Counted from the stretch's first letter, positions 37,687 to 49,458 are shown. The stretch: 64,000 nucleotides of DNA from Conservatibacter flavescens (GCF_002795425.1 NZ_PHHA01000005.1:1-64000); one strand, 5' to 3'. Notes: generated by a model not told the origin, from the letters alone. Made by a program: numbers and translations.

Positions 37687-38451
37687 TTATTTTACTGAAA
37701 AACCATAGTTTACAAAAATGTTTTTCGCCCGCTCTGAAGACAGGTAATTTAAAAAATCTTGCACTTCTGCATTATCACGTCCTTTTAATGCGGCAACAGG
37801 ATATTCTACAGCGGTATAACTGCCCTCAGGAAATATCCCCACAACTTTCACTTTCTGACTAACTTTAGCATCAGTCGCATACACAACCCCAAGGGGTACT
37901 TCGCTTTGTTCCACTAGCGCAAGGGCTGCACGTACATCTTTTCCTCTTGCTAAACGAGGTTCAACCTGTTCCCATAGGCCTAACTTAATGAGAGACTCTT
38001 TCATATATTGACCAGCTGGTACATGATCAGGATCGCCTACTGATAAAAACTGCCCTTTTAATTGTTCAATCCATGTTCCTTGAGAAATATCGACATTTTC
38101 AACCGCACTTTTTTTAGGGGCAATCATGACTAAATCATTTCCTAATAAGACTTTTTCCGTATTTTTTGCAGTAAGATTTTTCTCTGATAAATATTTCATC
38201 CATTTATTATTGGCTGAAATAAAAATATCAGCTGGCGCGCCCTCCTCAATTTGCTTGGCCAGTGTGGAAGAAGAAGCAAAGGAAAATACGATATCTTCTG
38301 TCGGCTTGTCTTTTTTATATTCAGCAGCCACATCTTGCAAGGCGTTAGTTAAAGAGGCTGCTGCATAGATAGTAAGTTTAGCCTGAACTACAGAACTGCA
38401 AGCCAATAATATTGCCGCAAGGCCCAGTGTTAATTTTTTGATTGTTTTCAT
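37687..38451 (-). CDS. modA: Molybdate-binding periplasmic protein
   Basis: 254 residues with a signal peptide MKTIKKLTLGLAAILLACSS and cleavage around VVQA-K. The mature start LTIYAAASLTNALQD and SSSTLAKQIEEGAPADIFISAN are the oxyanion-binding signatures of ModA. The first gene of the operon, 20 bases downstream of the ModE operator. Confidence 0.96.
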   Translation of the reverse strand: MKTIKKLTLGLAAILLACSSVVQAKLTIYAAASLTNALQDVAAEYKKDKPTEDIVFSFASSSTLAKQIEEGAPADIFISANNKWMKYLSEKNLTAKNTEKVLLGNDLVMIAPKKSAVENVDISQGTWIEQLKGQFLSVGDPDHVPAGQYMKESLIKLGLWEQVEPRLARGKDVRAALALVEQSEVPLGVVYATDAKVSQKVKVVGIFPEGSYTAVEYPVAALKGRDNAEVQDFLNYLSSERAKNIFVNYGFSVK

Positions 38452-38470
38452 GATTAGTTACACTCCTTTG

Positions 38471-38496
38471 GTTATATATATAACTATATATGTAAC
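38471..38496. promoter_or_regulatory. ModE operator between modA and modE
   Basis: GTTATATATA-N6-TATATGTAAC forms a near-perfect inverted repeat with 10-base arms (one mismatch). It has the spacing and TATATA cores of the ModE binding site. It lies in the divergent gap, close to the modA start. A further TTATATAAC half follows at 38500. ModE with molybdate would be expected to repress modABC. Confidence 0.8.
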
Positions 38497-38577
38497 AAAT
38501 TATATAACAAATAAAAAAAGAAAAGCTACTGTGGAGTAAAAATTTCTTTTAAAATAAACAAAACAAGGTAGGGAACA

Positions 38578-39357
38578 ATGCTTAACACTGAAATTTTACT
38601 AACCATTAAATTACAACAACAACTCTTTGTTGATCCGAAACGAATCCGTTTACTCAAAGAAATTCAACAATGTGGGTCAATAAATCAAGCGGCGAAAAAT
38701 GCGCGTGTCAGTTATAAAAGTGCATGGGATCATTTACAAGCCATGAATGAAATCAGCCCAAGTCCATTACTTGAGCGCAATACAGGTGGAAAAAATGGCG
38801 GAGGTACTTTGCTTACGCCCTATGCCGTCCGTTTGCTACAACTATATGATCTCCTTGAACAAACTCAAGAAAAAGCCTTTAGTATTTTACAGGATGAAAA
38901 TGTGCCGCTAGATAGTTTGCTTTCTGCCACCGCTCGTTTTTCATTACAAAGTAGCGCACGCAACCAACTATTTGGCCGAGTACACAATTTAACTTTTGAT
39001 CATGCGACTAGTTTGGTAGAAATTAAGATTCCCACACTGCCCCATCCTGTTTATGCTGCGATTACAGAGAAAAGTGCGGTACGTTTAGGGCTAAAAACGC
39101 ATCAAGAAGTTATGTTAATGTTTAAAGCCCCTTGGGTCAAAATCTCGCAAGAGATGCCGTCAGAAAATAATAAAAATATTTTTCAAGGAAAAGTTATCTC
39201 AGTAACAAGTAAAGGGGAAGATAAAGAGGTTATGATCCGTATTACACAGGAGATAGCCCTTTGCGCCCGATTATCCGCACAACAACACATTGTTCAAGAT
39301 GATGTCGTTTGGGCACAAATTGATCCCGAGCAAATTATTTTAGCCACATTATTTTAG
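38578..39357 (+). CDS. modE: Molybdate-dependent transcriptional regulator
   Basis: 259 residues. An N-terminal LysR-like winged helix (residues about 15-75, GSINQAAKNARVSYKSAWDHLQ as recognition helix) is followed by two C-terminal TOBE/Mop domains that bind molybdate. The second contains the motif SVTSKGEDKEVMIRI. It is divergent from modABC with its own operator in between. A perfect hairpin follows it. Confidence 0.95.
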   Translation: MLNTEILLTIKLQQQLFVDPKRIRLLKEIQQCGSINQAAKNARVSYKSAWDHLQAMNEISPSPLLERNTGGKNGGGTLLTPYAVRLLQLYDLLEQTQEKAFSILQDENVPLDSLLSATARFSLQSSARNQLFGRVHNLTFDHATSLVEIKIPTLPHPVYAAITEKSAVRLGLKTHQEVMLMFKAPWVKISQEMPSENNKNIFQGKVISVTSKGEDKEVMIRITQEIALCARLSAQQHIVQDDVVWAQIDPEQIILATLF

Positions 39358-39383
39358 ACGATTAACAAGGTATGATTTGTTTT

Positions 39384-39404
39384 GGGGCGTATGGCATACG
39401 CCCC
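39384..39404. terminator. Possible bidirectional terminator hairpin between modE and dapB
   Basis: GGGGCGTATG pairs exactly with CATACGCCCC around a single base. The pair lies in the 57-base gap between two convergent genes. Neither strand has a good T run, so it may only be a weak terminator or an RNA-protecting stem. Confidence 0.45.
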
Positions 39405-39414
39405 TGTTTGAACA

Positions 39415-40230
<816 letters not shown>

Positions 40231-40273
40231 TTATCCTTTATCACTGTCAATTTTCAATAGACCCTACTGAATT

Positions 40274-41380
40274 TCAGGTTCTGTCCATAATTCTTACATG
40301 TACTGTAATCTCTTCACGATCATGATACAAATGCTTGGCTTGAAGATCAAATTGAATCCCTTTTTTACTCAATGCATTTTCCAGTTGTTGTAAACATTGT
40401 TGTACTTCTAGATAACGCTTTTTCATGGGGAGTTTCAAATTAAAGATGGTTTCTGTACACCAACCTAAGGTTAACCACTTAGCGATCAACATAATGACAC
40501 GGCTAGGCTGTTCAACCATATCACACACTAACCATTGAATTTTCTTACGTTTTGGAGGCTGAAATCTAAAACCATCTTCTGCGCAATGCTCAATACGTCC
40601 GGTGTCGTGTAGGCTGGCCGCCATTTTTCCATGATCCACCGCATAAACAAATAGCCCTCGTTTGACTAATTGATAAGTCCAACCGCCAGGACAAGCACCA
40701 AGATCGACCCCAAGCATCGTATCATTCAGGCGTTTCTGCTCTTGCTCACGCGGGATAAAAGTATTAATTGCCTCTTCTAATTTCAAGGTGGAACGACTTG
40801 GCGCATCAGAAGGAAATTTTAGACGTGGAATCCCCATAAAATAAGCAGAATGATTGCGATTATAAGAATAGCCTACATAGCATGCGTTAGATTTAATGAA
40901 AAAAATATGCAATGTTATCCCGCTCTTTTGACTTTCCTGAAAATTCAGCCAACCTTGCTTTTTCATTCTTTGGCGCAAAGGCACAGTAAACTTACGACAA
41001 AAGGTTAATAATGCCTTAGCTTCATTTGTATCCGCAGTTTCCACCCACAACTCTGTACTTTGCTTTAAAGAAAGTGTTGTCATCTGTTGATATTGCTCGA
41101 TGATTGGACTAATTCGATCCTCTAATGATAAATCGGATAACAAATCTGATACCACAATCATTTGGCGTGCAAAAATCAACTGATTAAATGGGATTTCTTG
41201 TGCCAAACGATCCGCTTCGTTTGGTTGGTAACATTCAAAAATAACATACCCTTGATTTTCTTGTACTCGAGCAAAGCCAAAAACACCTAATCCGCTAGCC
41301 TTTTCTGAAATCTCTGCAGCGACTTCTTTTTCAAATCCGTTGCGGCAATATAAAACTAATTTATTCCACATCAATTCCAT
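40274..41380 (-). CDS. rlmM: 23S rRNA 2'-O-ribose methyltransferase RlmM
   Basis: 368 residues. Methylates C2498 in the peptidyl transferase centre. An N-terminal THUMP-like region ([22 protein letters not shown]) is followed by an FtsJ-like domain with the SAM motif [19 protein letters not shown]. The start could instead be the ATG at 41371 (MWNKLVLYC), closer to the E. coli N-terminus. It is third in the order gcvA-ygdD-rlmM, as in E. coli. Confidence 0.95.
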   Translation of the reverse strand: MELMWNKLVLYCRNGFEKEVAAEISEKASGLGVFGFARVQENQGYVIFECYQPNEADRLAQEIPFNQLIFARQMIVVSDLLSDLSLEDRISPIIEQYQQMTTLSLKQSTELWVETADTNEAKALLTFCRKFTVPLRQRMKKQGWLNFQESQKSGITLHIFFIKSNACYVGYSYNRNHSAYFMGIPRLKFPSDAPSRSTLKLEEAINTFIPREQEQKRLNDTMLGVDLGACPGGWTYQLVKRGLFVYAVDHGKMAASLHDTGRIEHCAEDGFRFQPPKRKKIQWLVCDMVEQPSRVIMLIAKWLTLGWCTETIFNLKLPMKKRYLEVQQCLQQLENALSKKGIQFDLQAKHLYHDREEITVHVRIMDRT

Positions 41381-41402
41381 ATTATTTCTTCACACTCAAA
41401 GA

Positions 41403-41801
41403 TTAATCAACCCTACGCAGACTAACATAAAGCAAGGCTGCCCACCCAATTAAAAATGCAACACCCCCTAATGGCACAAACATCACAAACGCTGTCGTAT
41501 TCAATAATGCCATTACATATAATCCGCCACTAAAACAAACGATGCCTAATAACCAAAAAAATCCGATAATATTGACCGCTCTTTTTCGCTGAACCCACAC
41601 GGACTGCGCTTGTGTGGCTGCCATAAAGCAACCTATAATCAATAAACTGACTGTATGAAGCGCTTGGTAACGCCAACCTTTTTCAATCCATAACAAGGCT
41701 GCTGGAGATAAATGCCCTTCCAAACTATGTGCAGCAAATGCCCCAAAGCCAACTAAAAAAAAGCCGCTCAACGCGGCGCAAACTAAAAAACGATTTCCCA
41801 T
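41403..41801 (-). CDS. ygdD: DUF423 small membrane protein (YgdD family)
   Basis: 132 residues with four hydrophobic segments. The N-terminal motif GFGAFAAHSLEGHLSP and the later LGIVCFSGGLYVMAL are typical of DUF423. The function is unknown. The start codon directly follows the gcvA stop, and rlmM follows, the same three-gene order as in E. coli. Confidence 0.9.
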   Translation of the reverse strand: MGNRFLVCAALSGFFLVGFGAFAAHSLEGHLSPAALLWIEKGWRYQALHTVSLLIIGCFMAATQAQSVWVQRKRAVNIIGFFWLLGIVCFSGGLYVMALLNTTAFVMFVPLGGVAFLIGWAALLYVSLRRVD

Positions 41802-42692
41802 TTATCTTTCTCCACCATTCATCGCTTGTTTGATCCAATGACGAAAAGCCACTATTTTTGCCTCTTCCACATTATTTAAATGGTTCACGACATAAAATGA
41901 CTTTGAATCTTCCATTTGACAATCCAAAGCCGGCTTCAGATTACCATGTTCAATTTCCTGTTTAGCCAATAATTCATTTGCTAACACAACGCCTTGTCCA
42001 TGAATAGCTGATTGCAGGGCCATAAAAGTATGACTAAATAACGGCCCATGCTGAATATTCACATTTTCAACCTGTAAATAATCTAACATATTTTTCCAAT
42101 TATCTCGTGTATGCACATGAATTAATACATGATTTCTCAAATCTTCGGGTTGATGTATAGGCATTTTTTGTAATAATTTCGGTGAAGCTAAAATTTGTAA
42201 CTTCTCTTTCGCCAAACTCTCCACATGAAGATTTGTCCAATTGCCACGACCATAATAAATTCCTACATCAATATCTTCACTCAGAATGCCTTCATCTTGA
42301 TCCACCCCTTTAATGCGTACTTCAATATCAGGATATAAGGCATTGAACTCACTTAATCGAGGTACTAACCAATGAATACCAAAACTCTGCGGCACACTTA
42401 TGGTTAAATGTTGTACATCTTTCTGTTGTAATAATTTATCTGTCACATCAGATAATTTACGTAGGATACTTTTAACGTCAAGATAATAGCTCATACCGAG
42501 TTCGGTTAATTCTAATGCCCGATTTTTACGCTTAAAGAGCGTGATCCCTAAAAAGTCCTCGAGTAATTTAATCTGATGACTAATTGCAGCTTGTGTCACA
42601 AATAATTCTTCAGCTGCTTTAGTAAAGCTTAAATGCCGTGCAGCCGATTCAAAAGATTTCAATGAATTCAAAGGAGGCAAACGTTTACTCAT
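41802..42692 (-). CDS. gcvA: LysR-family regulator GcvA
   Basis: 296 residues. The N-terminal helix-turn-helix (SFTKAAEELFVTQAAISHQIKLLEDFLG, residues about 23-50) and LysR effector domain are present. GcvA regulates the glycine cleavage operon and the small RNA GcvB according to glycine. Assignment to GcvA rather than another LysR protein rests on its N-terminus (RLPPLNSLKSFESAARHLSFT), the ygdD-rlmM neighbours and the divergent GcvB. Confidence 0.93.
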   Translation of the reverse strand: MSKRLPPLNSLKSFESAARHLSFTKAAEELFVTQAAISHQIKLLEDFLGITLFKRKNRALELTELGMSYYLDVKSILRKLSDVTDKLLQQKDVQHLTISVPQSFGIHWLVPRLSEFNALYPDIEVRIKGVDQDEGILSEDIDVGIYYGRGNWTNLHVESLAKEKLQILASPKLLQKMPIHQPEDLRNHVLIHVHTRDNWKNMLDYLQVENVNIQHGPLFSHTFMALQSAIHGQGVVLANELLAKQEIEHGNLKPALDCQMEDSKSFYVVNHLNNVEEAKIVAFRHWIKQAMNGGER

Positions 42693-42825
42693 AAATTTTT
42701 CTCATCTGAACAACGTATTTTTATTATTCGGATTAGATTTTTTTATCCTTCAAATAAAAAAATCTCGCTTGTCCGACCACAATATTCTACATAAAATAGC
42801 GGACATACTTAATTAAGTACGAATT

Positions 42826-42989
42826 ACTTCCTTACTGGTTGAGCGTTTCATATTTAAGTATGATGTTGTGTTTGCATGTCTGTTCAGGAAACTGAACAAA
42901 AAAGTAACATTATGTTACTTTAACTTCCTGTATTTTAAACCTATTATTGGGTTGTATATAACGCCGTTCTATTTGAACGGCGTTTTTTT
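42826..42989 (+). ncRNA. gcvB: GcvB small regulatory RNA
   Basis: The gene is divergent from gcvA, as in E. coli. The RNA would begin ACTTCCTTACTGG, like the ACTTCCTG start of enteric GcvB. It contains the G/U-rich target-binding stretch GATGTTGTGTTTGCAT (42862-42877), a hairpin TGTTCAG-GAAA-CTGAACA (42881-42898) and a perfect stem AAAGTAACAT / ATGTTACTTT (42901-42921). The conserved ACTTCCTGTA follows at about 42923-42932. The terminator AACGCCGTTC / GAACGGCGTT with a T run is at 42960-42989. GcvB acts with Hfq to repress amino-acid and peptide transporter mRNAs. The exact 5' end is inferred. Confidence 0.9.
42960..42989 (+). terminator. Rho-independent terminator of GcvB
   Basis: A 10-bp stem AACGCCGTTC / GAACGGCGTT with a TATTT loop is followed by an uninterrupted T run. 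Confidence 0.93.
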
Positions 42990-43132
42990 ATGTCCACTAT
43001 TCTACCACAATTCCTTAAGCAAATATGCATAATATTTTTGTTCTTGTTTCAAATGAGTTGACTCTATACAAAGGGCAGAGAATGGTGTAGATTAAAAACA
43101 ATTGATGTCAAAAAAGAGCTTAAGGATACAAG

Positions 43133-44155
43133 ATGACAAAAAATATTGACTGGGCCAATTTAGGTTTCGGCTATACAAAAACCGATTATCGCTACATCGC
43201 CTATTGGAAAAATGGTGAATGGTCAAAAGGTGAACTTACACAAGATAATATTCTACATATCAGTGAGGGCTCAACGGCATTACATTATGGCCAACAATGT
43301 TTTGAGGGACTCAAAGCTTATCGCTGTAAAGACGGTTCCATTAATCTTTTCCGCCCGGATGAAAATGCTAAACGTATGCAACGCAGCGCCGATCGTTTAT
43401 TAATGCCTAGAGTGCCTGTTGAAATGTTTATTGATGCCTGTAAACAAGTCGTAAAAGCAAACGAAGAATGGGTCGCACCCTATGGTACGGGAGCCACATT
43501 ATACCTACGTCCATTCTTAATTGGTGTAGGAGACAATGTCGGGGTGAATCCTGCGAAAGAATACATTTTTTCTATTTTCTGCTGCCCTGTGGGAGCTTAC
43601 TTTAAAGGCGGTCTCAAGCCGACTAATTTCTTAATTTCTCGCGAATTCGATCGTGCGGCGCCACATGGTACAGGTGCAGCAAAAGTAGGCGGAAACTATG
43701 CAGCTAGCTTGCTTGCTGGCAAAGTAGCTAAAGAGCGTAATTTTGCAGATTGTATTTACCTCGATCCCGCTACCCATACAAAAATTGAGGAAGTAGGATC
43801 AGCTAACTTTTTTGGTATTACCCACGATGATAAATTTATCACGCCTTTTTCTCCATCTATTTTAGGCAGTATTACAAAATATTCCCTGCTTTATTTGGCA
43901 GAACACCGCTTGGGGTTAAAAGTGGAAGAAGGGGATGTTTATGTCAATCAATTAGATAACTTTAAAGAAGCTGGAGCCTGTGGTACTGCCGCAGTCATCA
44001 CACCGATTGGCGGTATTCAAGATGAAGACAATTTTCATGTTTTTTATTCTGAAACAGAAGTTGGCCCTATCACTAAACGTCTCTACGATGAATTAACCGG
44101 TATTCAATTCGGTGATATCGAAGCCCCAGCCGGGTGGATTGTCAAAGTTGACTAA
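43133..44155 (+). CDS. ilvE: Branched-chain amino acid aminotransferase
   Basis: 340 residues. A PLP enzyme that interconverts leucine, isoleucine and valine with their keto acids. The PLP lysine is K184 ([12 protein letters not shown]). The class IV signature [21 protein letters not shown] follows. It is the longer BCAT type, like the Haemophilus and eukaryotic enzymes, rather than the 309-residue E. coli type. The ribosome binding site AAGGA lies before ATG. The 143 bases between the GcvB terminator and this gene hold only its promoter region. A terminator built from a near-uptake-signal inverted pair follows. Confidence 0.96.
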   Translation: MTKNIDWANLGFGYTKTDYRYIAYWKNGEWSKGELTQDNILHISEGSTALHYGQQCFEGLKAYRCKDGSINLFRPDENAKRMQRSADRLLMPRVPVEMFIDACKQVVKANEEWVAPYGTGATLYLRPFLIGVGDNVGVNPAKEYIFSIFCCPVGAYFKGGLKPTNFLISREFDRAAPHGTGAAKVGGNYAASLLAGKVAKERNFADCIYLDPATHTKIEEVGSANFFGITHDDKFITPFSPSILGSITKYSLLYLAEHRLGLKVEEGDVYVNQLDNFKEAGACGTAAVITPIGGIQDEDNFHVFYSETEVGPITKRLYDELTGIQFGDIEAPAGWIVKVD

Positions 44156-44175
44156 ACACAAAATTCTTTCAATAC

Positions 44176-44215
44176 CTACCGCACTTTTCTCATGATGAGT
44201 GCGGTAAGTATTTGT
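44176..44215 (+). terminator. Terminator-like hairpin formed by an inverted uptake-signal pair
   Basis: TACCGCACT pairs with AGTGCGGTA around an inner CTCAT/ATGAG stem, 20 bases after the ilvE stop. The left arm is an exact uptake signal; the right arm is one base short of it. Inverted uptake signals serving as terminators are known in Haemophilus. The following bases are only moderately T-rich. Confidence 0.65.
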
Positions 44216-44292
44216 AAAAAATCGTTCATGACTTTACTAAATGCATTGAAGCCCGTAAAATAAAGACCTAGTTCAACAGCTTTTGACCCATT

Positions 44293-44916
44293 ATGTTAAA
44301 ATTACGTGGCTTACTTTCTGTTATCATCATAAGCGTATTTATTTCCGCTTGTACAACCAATCTTGAACGACCGACAGATGTCAGTTATATTGAGAAAACC
44401 GATCTCACCTGGCAGCAACATCTTCAACAATTAAAACAAATTCGCTCTTACGCCAGCAATGGACAACTTGGTTATATTAGCCCTTCTGAACGCTTTTCTA
44501 CCCGTTTTGAATGGCACTACAAAAATCCGCGTGCTTATACCTTACGACTTTCCTCCACAATCAGCAGCGCAAGCCTATTGATCGAAATGCACGAACAAGG
44601 CATGACAATATCTGATCATAAAGGAAGACAGCGTTCAGAGCGTGATGCCCAAATGTTACTCAGAGAAGTGATTGGTATGGATTTTCCATTAAATCAATTT
44701 ACTTACTGGCTAAAAGGCCAACCGGACGAAAATGAAGATTACAAAGTAGGCACTAATCATCTATTAGCCACATTCAGTTATCCGATAGAGGGGCAAATAT
44801 GGACTGCGGATTATCTTAGCTATCATGAGGAGCGACAGCCAGCCTTACCCAAAGATATTCTACTAAAAAATCAAAATCAAACTTTAAAAATTCGGGTAGA
44901 TAGTTGGACATACTGA
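44293..44916 (+). CDS. lolB: Outer-membrane lipoprotein receptor LolB
   Basis: 207 residues. A lipoprotein signal peptide with lipobox ISAC (cysteine about residue 20). It accepts lipoproteins from LolA and inserts them into the outer membrane. The mature part shows [39 protein letters not shown], the LolB start pattern. The stop overlaps the ispE start (TGATG), a conserved lolB-ispE-prs arrangement. Confidence 0.95.
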   Translation: MLKLRGLLSVIIISVFISACTTNLERPTDVSYIEKTDLTWQQHLQQLKQIRSYASNGQLGYISPSERFSTRFEWHYKNPRAYTLRLSSTISSASLLIEMHEQGMTISDHKGRQRSERDAQMLLREVIGMDFPLNQFTYWLKGQPDENEDYKVGTNHLLATFSYPIEGQIWTADYLSYHEERQPALPKDILLKNQNQTLKIRVDSWTY

Positions 44917-45806
44917 TGAAAACTGTGTCATTTTCCACCACACTTTCGCAACAAATTGCTAAGGGAAACCCTAAAAATCGTTTCCCTAGCCCTGCAAAAC
45001 TCAATTTATTTCTATATATTAATAATAAGCGACCTGATGGTTATCATGAGTTACAAACCTTATTTCAATTTTTAGATTATGGTGATTGGCTAACCATTGA
45101 TGTCATCGATACCCCAGAGATTATCCTCACGCCATTCATTCCGAATTTAGCCGTCGAAGATAACTTAATTTATCGCGCCGCCAAACTCTTACAACAAAAA
45201 AGCGGGGTGAAAAAAGGCGCTAAAATTCATTTAGATAAAATCCTCCCAATGGGCGGTGGAATCGGTGGGGGTTCATCAAATGCCGCGACAACCCTGATTG
45301 CGCTCAATAAATTATGGCAAACAGGATTTTCACTTCAGGCATTATCGGATTTAGGATTACAACTCGGTGCGGATGTGCCTATTTTTGTACATGGTAAAGC
45401 GGCATTTGCGGAAGGCGTTGGTGAAAAAATGACTGATTGCTACCCGAAAGAAAAATGGTATATCGTCATGAAACCTGATGTTTCTATTGCGACAGCAAAA
45501 ATCTTTGCCGATCCGCATTTACCACGTAATACCCCCAAAAGAGTACTTTCTCAACTATTAACAGAAAAATACGAAAACGATTGCGAAAAAGTTGTTTTAA
45601 ATCATTATCCAGAGGTTGAAGAAATCCTATTGTGGTTGTTACAATATGCACCAACTAGATTAACAGGTACAGGAGCTTGTGTTTTTGCTGAATTTGACAG
45701 TGAATCAGCAGCACGAACAGTATTCCAAATGAAACCTGAACATTTTGAGGGTTTTGTTGCAAAAGGCGCAAATATCTCCCCTTTGCACCAATTACTTAAT
45801 GATTAA
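44916..45806 (+). CDS. ispE: 4-Diphosphocytidyl-2-C-methyl-D-erythritol kinase
   Basis: GHMP-family kinase of the non-mevalonate isoprenoid pathway. [13 protein letters not shown] and the glycine-rich ATP loop [17 protein letters not shown] are visible. I chose ATG 44916, which overlaps the lolB stop as TGATG, over the TTG at 44904. Even so, the protein has about 20 extra N-terminal residues before the PAKLNLFL motif compared with E. coli IspE. Confidence 0.96.
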   Translation: MKTVSFSTTLSQQIAKGNPKNRFPSPAKLNLFLYINNKRPDGYHELQTLFQFLDYGDWLTIDVIDTPEIILTPFIPNLAVEDNLIYRAAKLLQQKSGVKKGAKIHLDKILPMGGGIGGGSSNAATTLIALNKLWQTGFSLQALSDLGLQLGADVPIFVHGKAAFAEGVGEKMTDCYPKEKWYIVMKPDVSIATAKIFADPHLPRNTPKRVLSQLLTEKYENDCEKVVLNHYPEVEEILLWLLQYAPTRLTGTGACVFAEFDSESAARTVFQMKPEHFEGFVAKGANISPLHQLLND

Positions 45807-45822
45807 CCGTTTTATAATTCCG

Positions 45823-45837
45823 ATTGCATAGCAATCC
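45823..45837. repeat. Small inverted repeat before prs
   Basis: GATTGC-ATA-GCAATC lies just after a TATAAT (45814-45819) in the 63-base ispE-prs gap. It could be an operator or leader hairpin. It does not match the PurR consensus. Confidence 0.4.
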
Positions 45838-45869
45838 TAACTTTACTTTCAAACCTGAGGTTTAACACT

Positions 45870-46817
45870 ATGCCTGACATTAAGCTTTTCGCTGGTAACG
45901 CAACACCAGAGCTAGCCAAACGAATTTCTGAACGCCTTTACACCTCTTTAGGTGATGCTACGGTTGGTCGCTTTAGCGATGGAGAAATTCAAGTTCAGAT
46001 TAATGAAAACGTTCGTGGTGCAGATGTTTTTATTATCCAATCTACTTGCGCTCCAACTAATGACAACCTCATGGAATTAATTGTCATGGTCGATGCCTTA
46101 CGCCGTGCTTCTGCGGGCAGAATTACGGCTGTCATTCCTTACTTTGGGTATGCTCGTCAAGATCGTCGAGTGCGTTCTGCCCGTGTTCCGATTACAGCAA
46201 AAGTAGTCGCAGATTTCTTATCTAGCGTAGGGGTTGATCGCGTGTTAACCTGTGATTTACATGCTGAGCAGATTCAAGGCTTCTTTGATGTTCCTGTAGA
46301 CAATGTCTTTGGCTCGCCGGTGTTAATTCATGATATGTTGAAAAAAACCGACTTGGATAACCCAATTGTGGTTTCGCCTGATATTGGTGGTGTGGTACGT
46401 GCCCGTGCCATTGCAAAATTATTAAATGATGCCGATATGGCTATTATTGATAAACGCCGCCCACGCGCAAATGTTTCACAAGTCATGCATATTATTGGTG
46501 ATGTAGCGGGTCGCGATTGTATTCTTGTCGATGACATGATCGACACTGGTGGCACATTATGCAAAGCTGCTGAAGCACTAAAAGAACGCGGTGCAAAACG
46601 TGTTTTTGCTTATGCGACACATGCTGTATTTTCAGGTTCTGCGGCTAAAAATCTTGCCAGTGATGCATTAGATGAAGTCGTCGTAACAGACACGATTCCG
46701 CTTTCTCCTGAAATCAAAGCACTAAACAAAGTACGTACATTAACGCTATCAGGCATGTTAGCTGAAGCTATTCGTCGCATTAGCAACGAAGAATCAATTT
46801 CAGCAATGTTTAACTAA
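45870..46817 (+). CDS. prs: Ribose-phosphate pyrophosphokinase (PRPP synthetase)
   Basis: 315 residues. Makes PRPP from ribose-5-phosphate and ATP for nucleotide, histidine and tryptophan synthesis. It also supplies the co-substrate for apt in this window. Signatures are [33 protein letters not shown] and the PRPP motif [14 protein letters not shown]. It follows lolB-ispE, the order found in gamma-proteobacteria. Confidence 0.98.
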   Translation: MPDIKLFAGNATPELAKRISERLYTSLGDATVGRFSDGEIQVQINENVRGADVFIIQSTCAPTNDNLMELIVMVDALRRASAGRITAVIPYFGYARQDRRVRSARVPITAKVVADFLSSVGVDRVLTCDLHAEQIQGFFDVPVDNVFGSPVLIHDMLKKTDLDNPIVVSPDIGGVVRARAIAKLLNDADMAIIDKRRPRANVSQVMHIIGDVAGRDCILVDDMIDTGGTLCKAAEALKERGAKRVFAYATHAVFSGSAAKNLASDALDEVVVTDTIPLSPEIKALNKVRTLTLSGMLAEAIRRISNEESISAMFN

Positions 46818-46825
46818 ATCAATAT

Positions 46826-46855
46826 GGGTGAACAGCTTGTTCACCCTTACTTAAC
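46826..46855 (+). terminator. Terminator between prs and uvrC
   Basis: The stem GGGTGAACA / TGTTCACCC with a three-base loop lies in the 33-base convergent gap. It is followed on the plus strand by a broken T-rich stretch that runs into the uvrC end. Confidence 0.7.
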
Positions 46856-48677
46856 TTTTTAACGCCTCAAAAATCTTTTCGGCTAGCGCTTTTGAAATAC
46901 CAGGCACAGATGCAATTTCATCTAATCCCGCATTTTTAACCCCTTGCATACCCCCTAAATATTTTAATAAGGCTTGGCGACGTTTTGCCCCTACACCTTC
47001 AATTGACTCAAGACTACTATGTGTAAAAGCTTTTTGCCGTTTTTTACGGTGTCCTGTAATTGCATGGTGATGGCTTTCATCTCGAATATGCTGAATCAAA
47101 TGTAATGCCAAGCTATCTGCGGGTAAATTCATTTCTCTATCTTGCCCACTGATAATCAACGTTTCTAAACCTGCTTTGCGATCAACCCCTTTCGCTACCC
47201 CAATCAACATCGGTTGGTGTTTATCCCATTTGACATCAAGCCCATTGAATACTTCCAGCGCTCGATTAAGCTGCCCCTTGCCTCCATCAATAAAAATAAC
47301 ATCGGGGATTTTATCTGGTTCAAGATCTCTGTCATAACGTTTTTTCAGTGCTTGCTCCATCGCAGCATAATCATCTCCCCCCGTAATTCCGTCAATATTA
47401 AAACGACGATAATCCGATTTTATTGGCCCCGCTTCGCCAAATACGACACAAGAAGCAATGGTTTGATTCCCCATTGTATGACTAATATCAAAACATTCCA
47501 TACGTCGAATTTTTGCGATATTCAATAAGGATTGTAATTCATGATAACGCTCCTCAATTAATGAAGCTTGTTTTAACCGAGTAACAAGGGTTGCTTGCGC
47601 ATTTTTTTTCGCAAGTTCTAGATATTTCGTTTTATCCCCTTTAGTTTGCGCTTGGATAGTCACTTTGCGGCCGGCTTGCTCACTTAATAACTGCTCCAGT
47701 TCGACTCTTTCTGCCAGTTTATGATCAACAACAATCGTATTCGGAATACTACGTCCCTGATGTGCTTGTAAATAGAATTGGCCAACAAAGGTTGCTGTAA
47801 TTTCTGCAAGATCCGTATTAGCCGGTACTTTGGGAAAATAACTACGATTCCCTAAAATCTTGCCTTGTCGAATAAATAACACTTGTACACAAGCCAAACC
47901 ATGTTGGTAAACTATCGCAACAATATCCATATCGTCTAAACGTTCATTAGACACAAATTGTTTTTCAATAACCGATCGTACAGCTTGAATCTGATCTCGA
48001 ATTCGTGCAGCCTCTTCAAAATTTAATGCTTGGCTAGCCGCTTCCATTTTGCTAATTAAATACTCTAATACTTGTTGATCTTTCCCCTGCAAAAACAAAC
48101 GTGCAAACTGTACTTGTTGAGCATATTCTTCATCTGTCACATAACCACTCACACAAGGCGCAGAACAACGTCCAATTTGATATTGTAAACAAGGGCGAGA
48201 ACGATTGGCATAGACTGAATTTTCACATTGTCGAACAGGAAAAAGTTTTTGCAGCAAAGATAAGGTTTCACGTACTGCACCGGCATGGGGATAAGGCCCA
48301 AAATATTCACCTTGAATTTTTTTTATCCCGCGATATGCGGTCATTCTAGGATGGCGTTCTTGAGTGAGTAAAATATAAGGATAAGATTTATCATCACGTA
48401 ATAAAACATTATAACGAGGTTGGTAGGTTTTTATAAAATTATGCTCTAATAATAGGGCTTCAGTTTCTGATGACGTAATCGTTGTATCAATATGATGAAT
48501 TGCTGCCACTAACGCTTCTGTTTTACGACTACCTAAATTCGCCCGAAAGTAACTGGATAATCGCTTCTTCAAATTCTTTGCTTTACCCACATAAATCACT
48601 TGATGTTTATCGTCATACATACGATAAACACCAGGTTCATGAGTGACCGTTGCAAGAAACGTTTTCGCATCAAACAT
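46851..48677 (-). CDS. uvrC: Excinuclease ABC subunit C
   Basis: 608 residues. Dual-incision nuclease of nucleotide excision repair. The GIY-YIG domain ([21 protein letters not shown]) lies at residues 16-36. The UVR motif is [17 protein letters not shown] (about residue 200), and the RNase H-like second nuclease is in [17 protein letters not shown]. The tandem helix-hairpin-helix at the end reads [18 protein letters not shown]. It lies seven bases after kdsB, at the end of the msbA-lpxK-ycaR-kdsB run. Confidence 0.98.
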   Translation of the reverse strand: MFDAKTFLATVTHEPGVYRMYDDKHQVIYVGKAKNLKKRLSSYFRANLGSRKTEALVAAIHHIDTTITSSETEALLLEHNFIKTYQPRYNVLLRDDKSYPYILLTQERHPRMTAYRGIKKIQGEYFGPYPHAGAVRETLSLLQKLFPVRQCENSVYANRSRPCLQYQIGRCSAPCVSGYVTDEEYAQQVQFARLFLQGKDQQVLEYLISKMEAASQALNFEEAARIRDQIQAVRSVIEKQFVSNERLDDMDIVAIVYQHGLACVQVLFIRQGKILGNRSYFPKVPANTDLAEITATFVGQFYLQAHQGRSIPNTIVVDHKLAERVELEQLLSEQAGRKVTIQAQTKGDKTKYLELAKKNAQATLVTRLKQASLIEERYHELQSLLNIAKIRRMECFDISHTMGNQTIASCVVFGEAGPIKSDYRRFNIDGITGGDDYAAMEQALKKRYDRDLEPDKIPDVIFIDGGKGQLNRALEVFNGLDVKWDKHQPMLIGVAKGVDRKAGLETLIISGQDREMNLPADSLALHLIQHIRDESHHHAITGHRKKRQKAFTHSSLESIEGVGAKRRQALLKYLGGMQGVKNAGLDEIASVPGISKALAEKIFEALKS

Positions 48678-48684
48678 AATAAAA

Positions 48685-49458
48685 TTATTTTACTAAAATC
48701 GACCGCACTTTTTCTAAATCTTCTGGAGTATCAACCCCCACAGCCGGCACTTCTTTAGCCAACTCTACATGAATTTTTTCGCCATACCACAAAACACGGA
48801 GCTGTTCTAAAGACTCAATTTGCTCTAATGCGGTAGGCTGCCATTGCACATAATGCTTAATAAAACCTGCTCGATAAGCATAAATCCCAATATGACGTAA
48901 ATAGACGGAGCCAATATTTAATTGAGACACATCAAACTGATTTTGGCTGAGTGTTGCAAATTCATCACGATGCCATGGAATCACTGCACGAGAAAAATAA
49001 AGCGCATATCCCTCTTTATCGGTTAATACTTTCACCGCATTAGGATTAAACAACTCTTCCGCTGAGTGGATTTGTACCGCAAGCGTTGCCATATTCACGC
49101 CGCTATTCGCCAAGTTTGTTGCCACTTGGTTGACAATGACAGGTGGAATCAAAGGTTCATCACCTTGAATATTCACGATAATCTCTTCATCTGCGATCGC
49201 TAATTTTTCGACTACTTCGGCGAGACGTTCAGTACCGGAGGAATGCTTATCTGAGGTCATACAAACTTCCGCGATGTTTTCCACCGCCTGTCTAACCTGC
49301 TCATGATCTGTTGCAACAATGACTCGGCTAGCACCTGATAATTTAGCGCGTTCTACGACATGAGCAATCATGGGTTTTCCAGCAATGTCTGCTAATGGTT
49401 TACCGGGTAAGCGACTTGAAGCGTAACGAGCGGGAATAATTACGGTAAAAGCAGTCAT
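48685..49458 (-). CDS. kdsB: CMP-Kdo synthetase (3-deoxy-manno-octulosonate cytidylyltransferase)
   Basis: 257 residues. Activates Kdo with CTP for LOS inner core and lipid A maturation. The N-terminal nucleotide-binding loop [18 protein letters not shown] and later [11 protein letters not shown] (metal site) are standard. An uptake signal lies near the C-terminus. It belongs to the same minus-strand envelope run as lpxK and msbA, with ycaR four bases upstream. Confidence 0.98.
   Translation of the reverse strand: MTAFTVIIPARYASSRLPGKPLADIAGKPMIAHVVERAKLSGASRVIVATDHEQVRQAVENIAEVCMTSDKHSSGTERLAEVVEKLAIADEEIIVNIQGDEPLIPPVIVNQVATNLANSGVNMATLAVQIHSAEELFNPNAVKVLTDKEGYALYFSRAVIPWHRDEFATLSQNQFDVSQLNIGSVYLRHIGIYAYRAGFIKHYVQWQPTALEQIESLEQLRVLWYGEKIHVELAKEVPAVGVDTPEDLEKVRSILVK

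Noticed and set aside
39384-39404. Perfect hairpin after modE as a strong Rho-independent terminator
   Set aside because: Neither strand carries the T run needed; kept only as a possible weak terminator.
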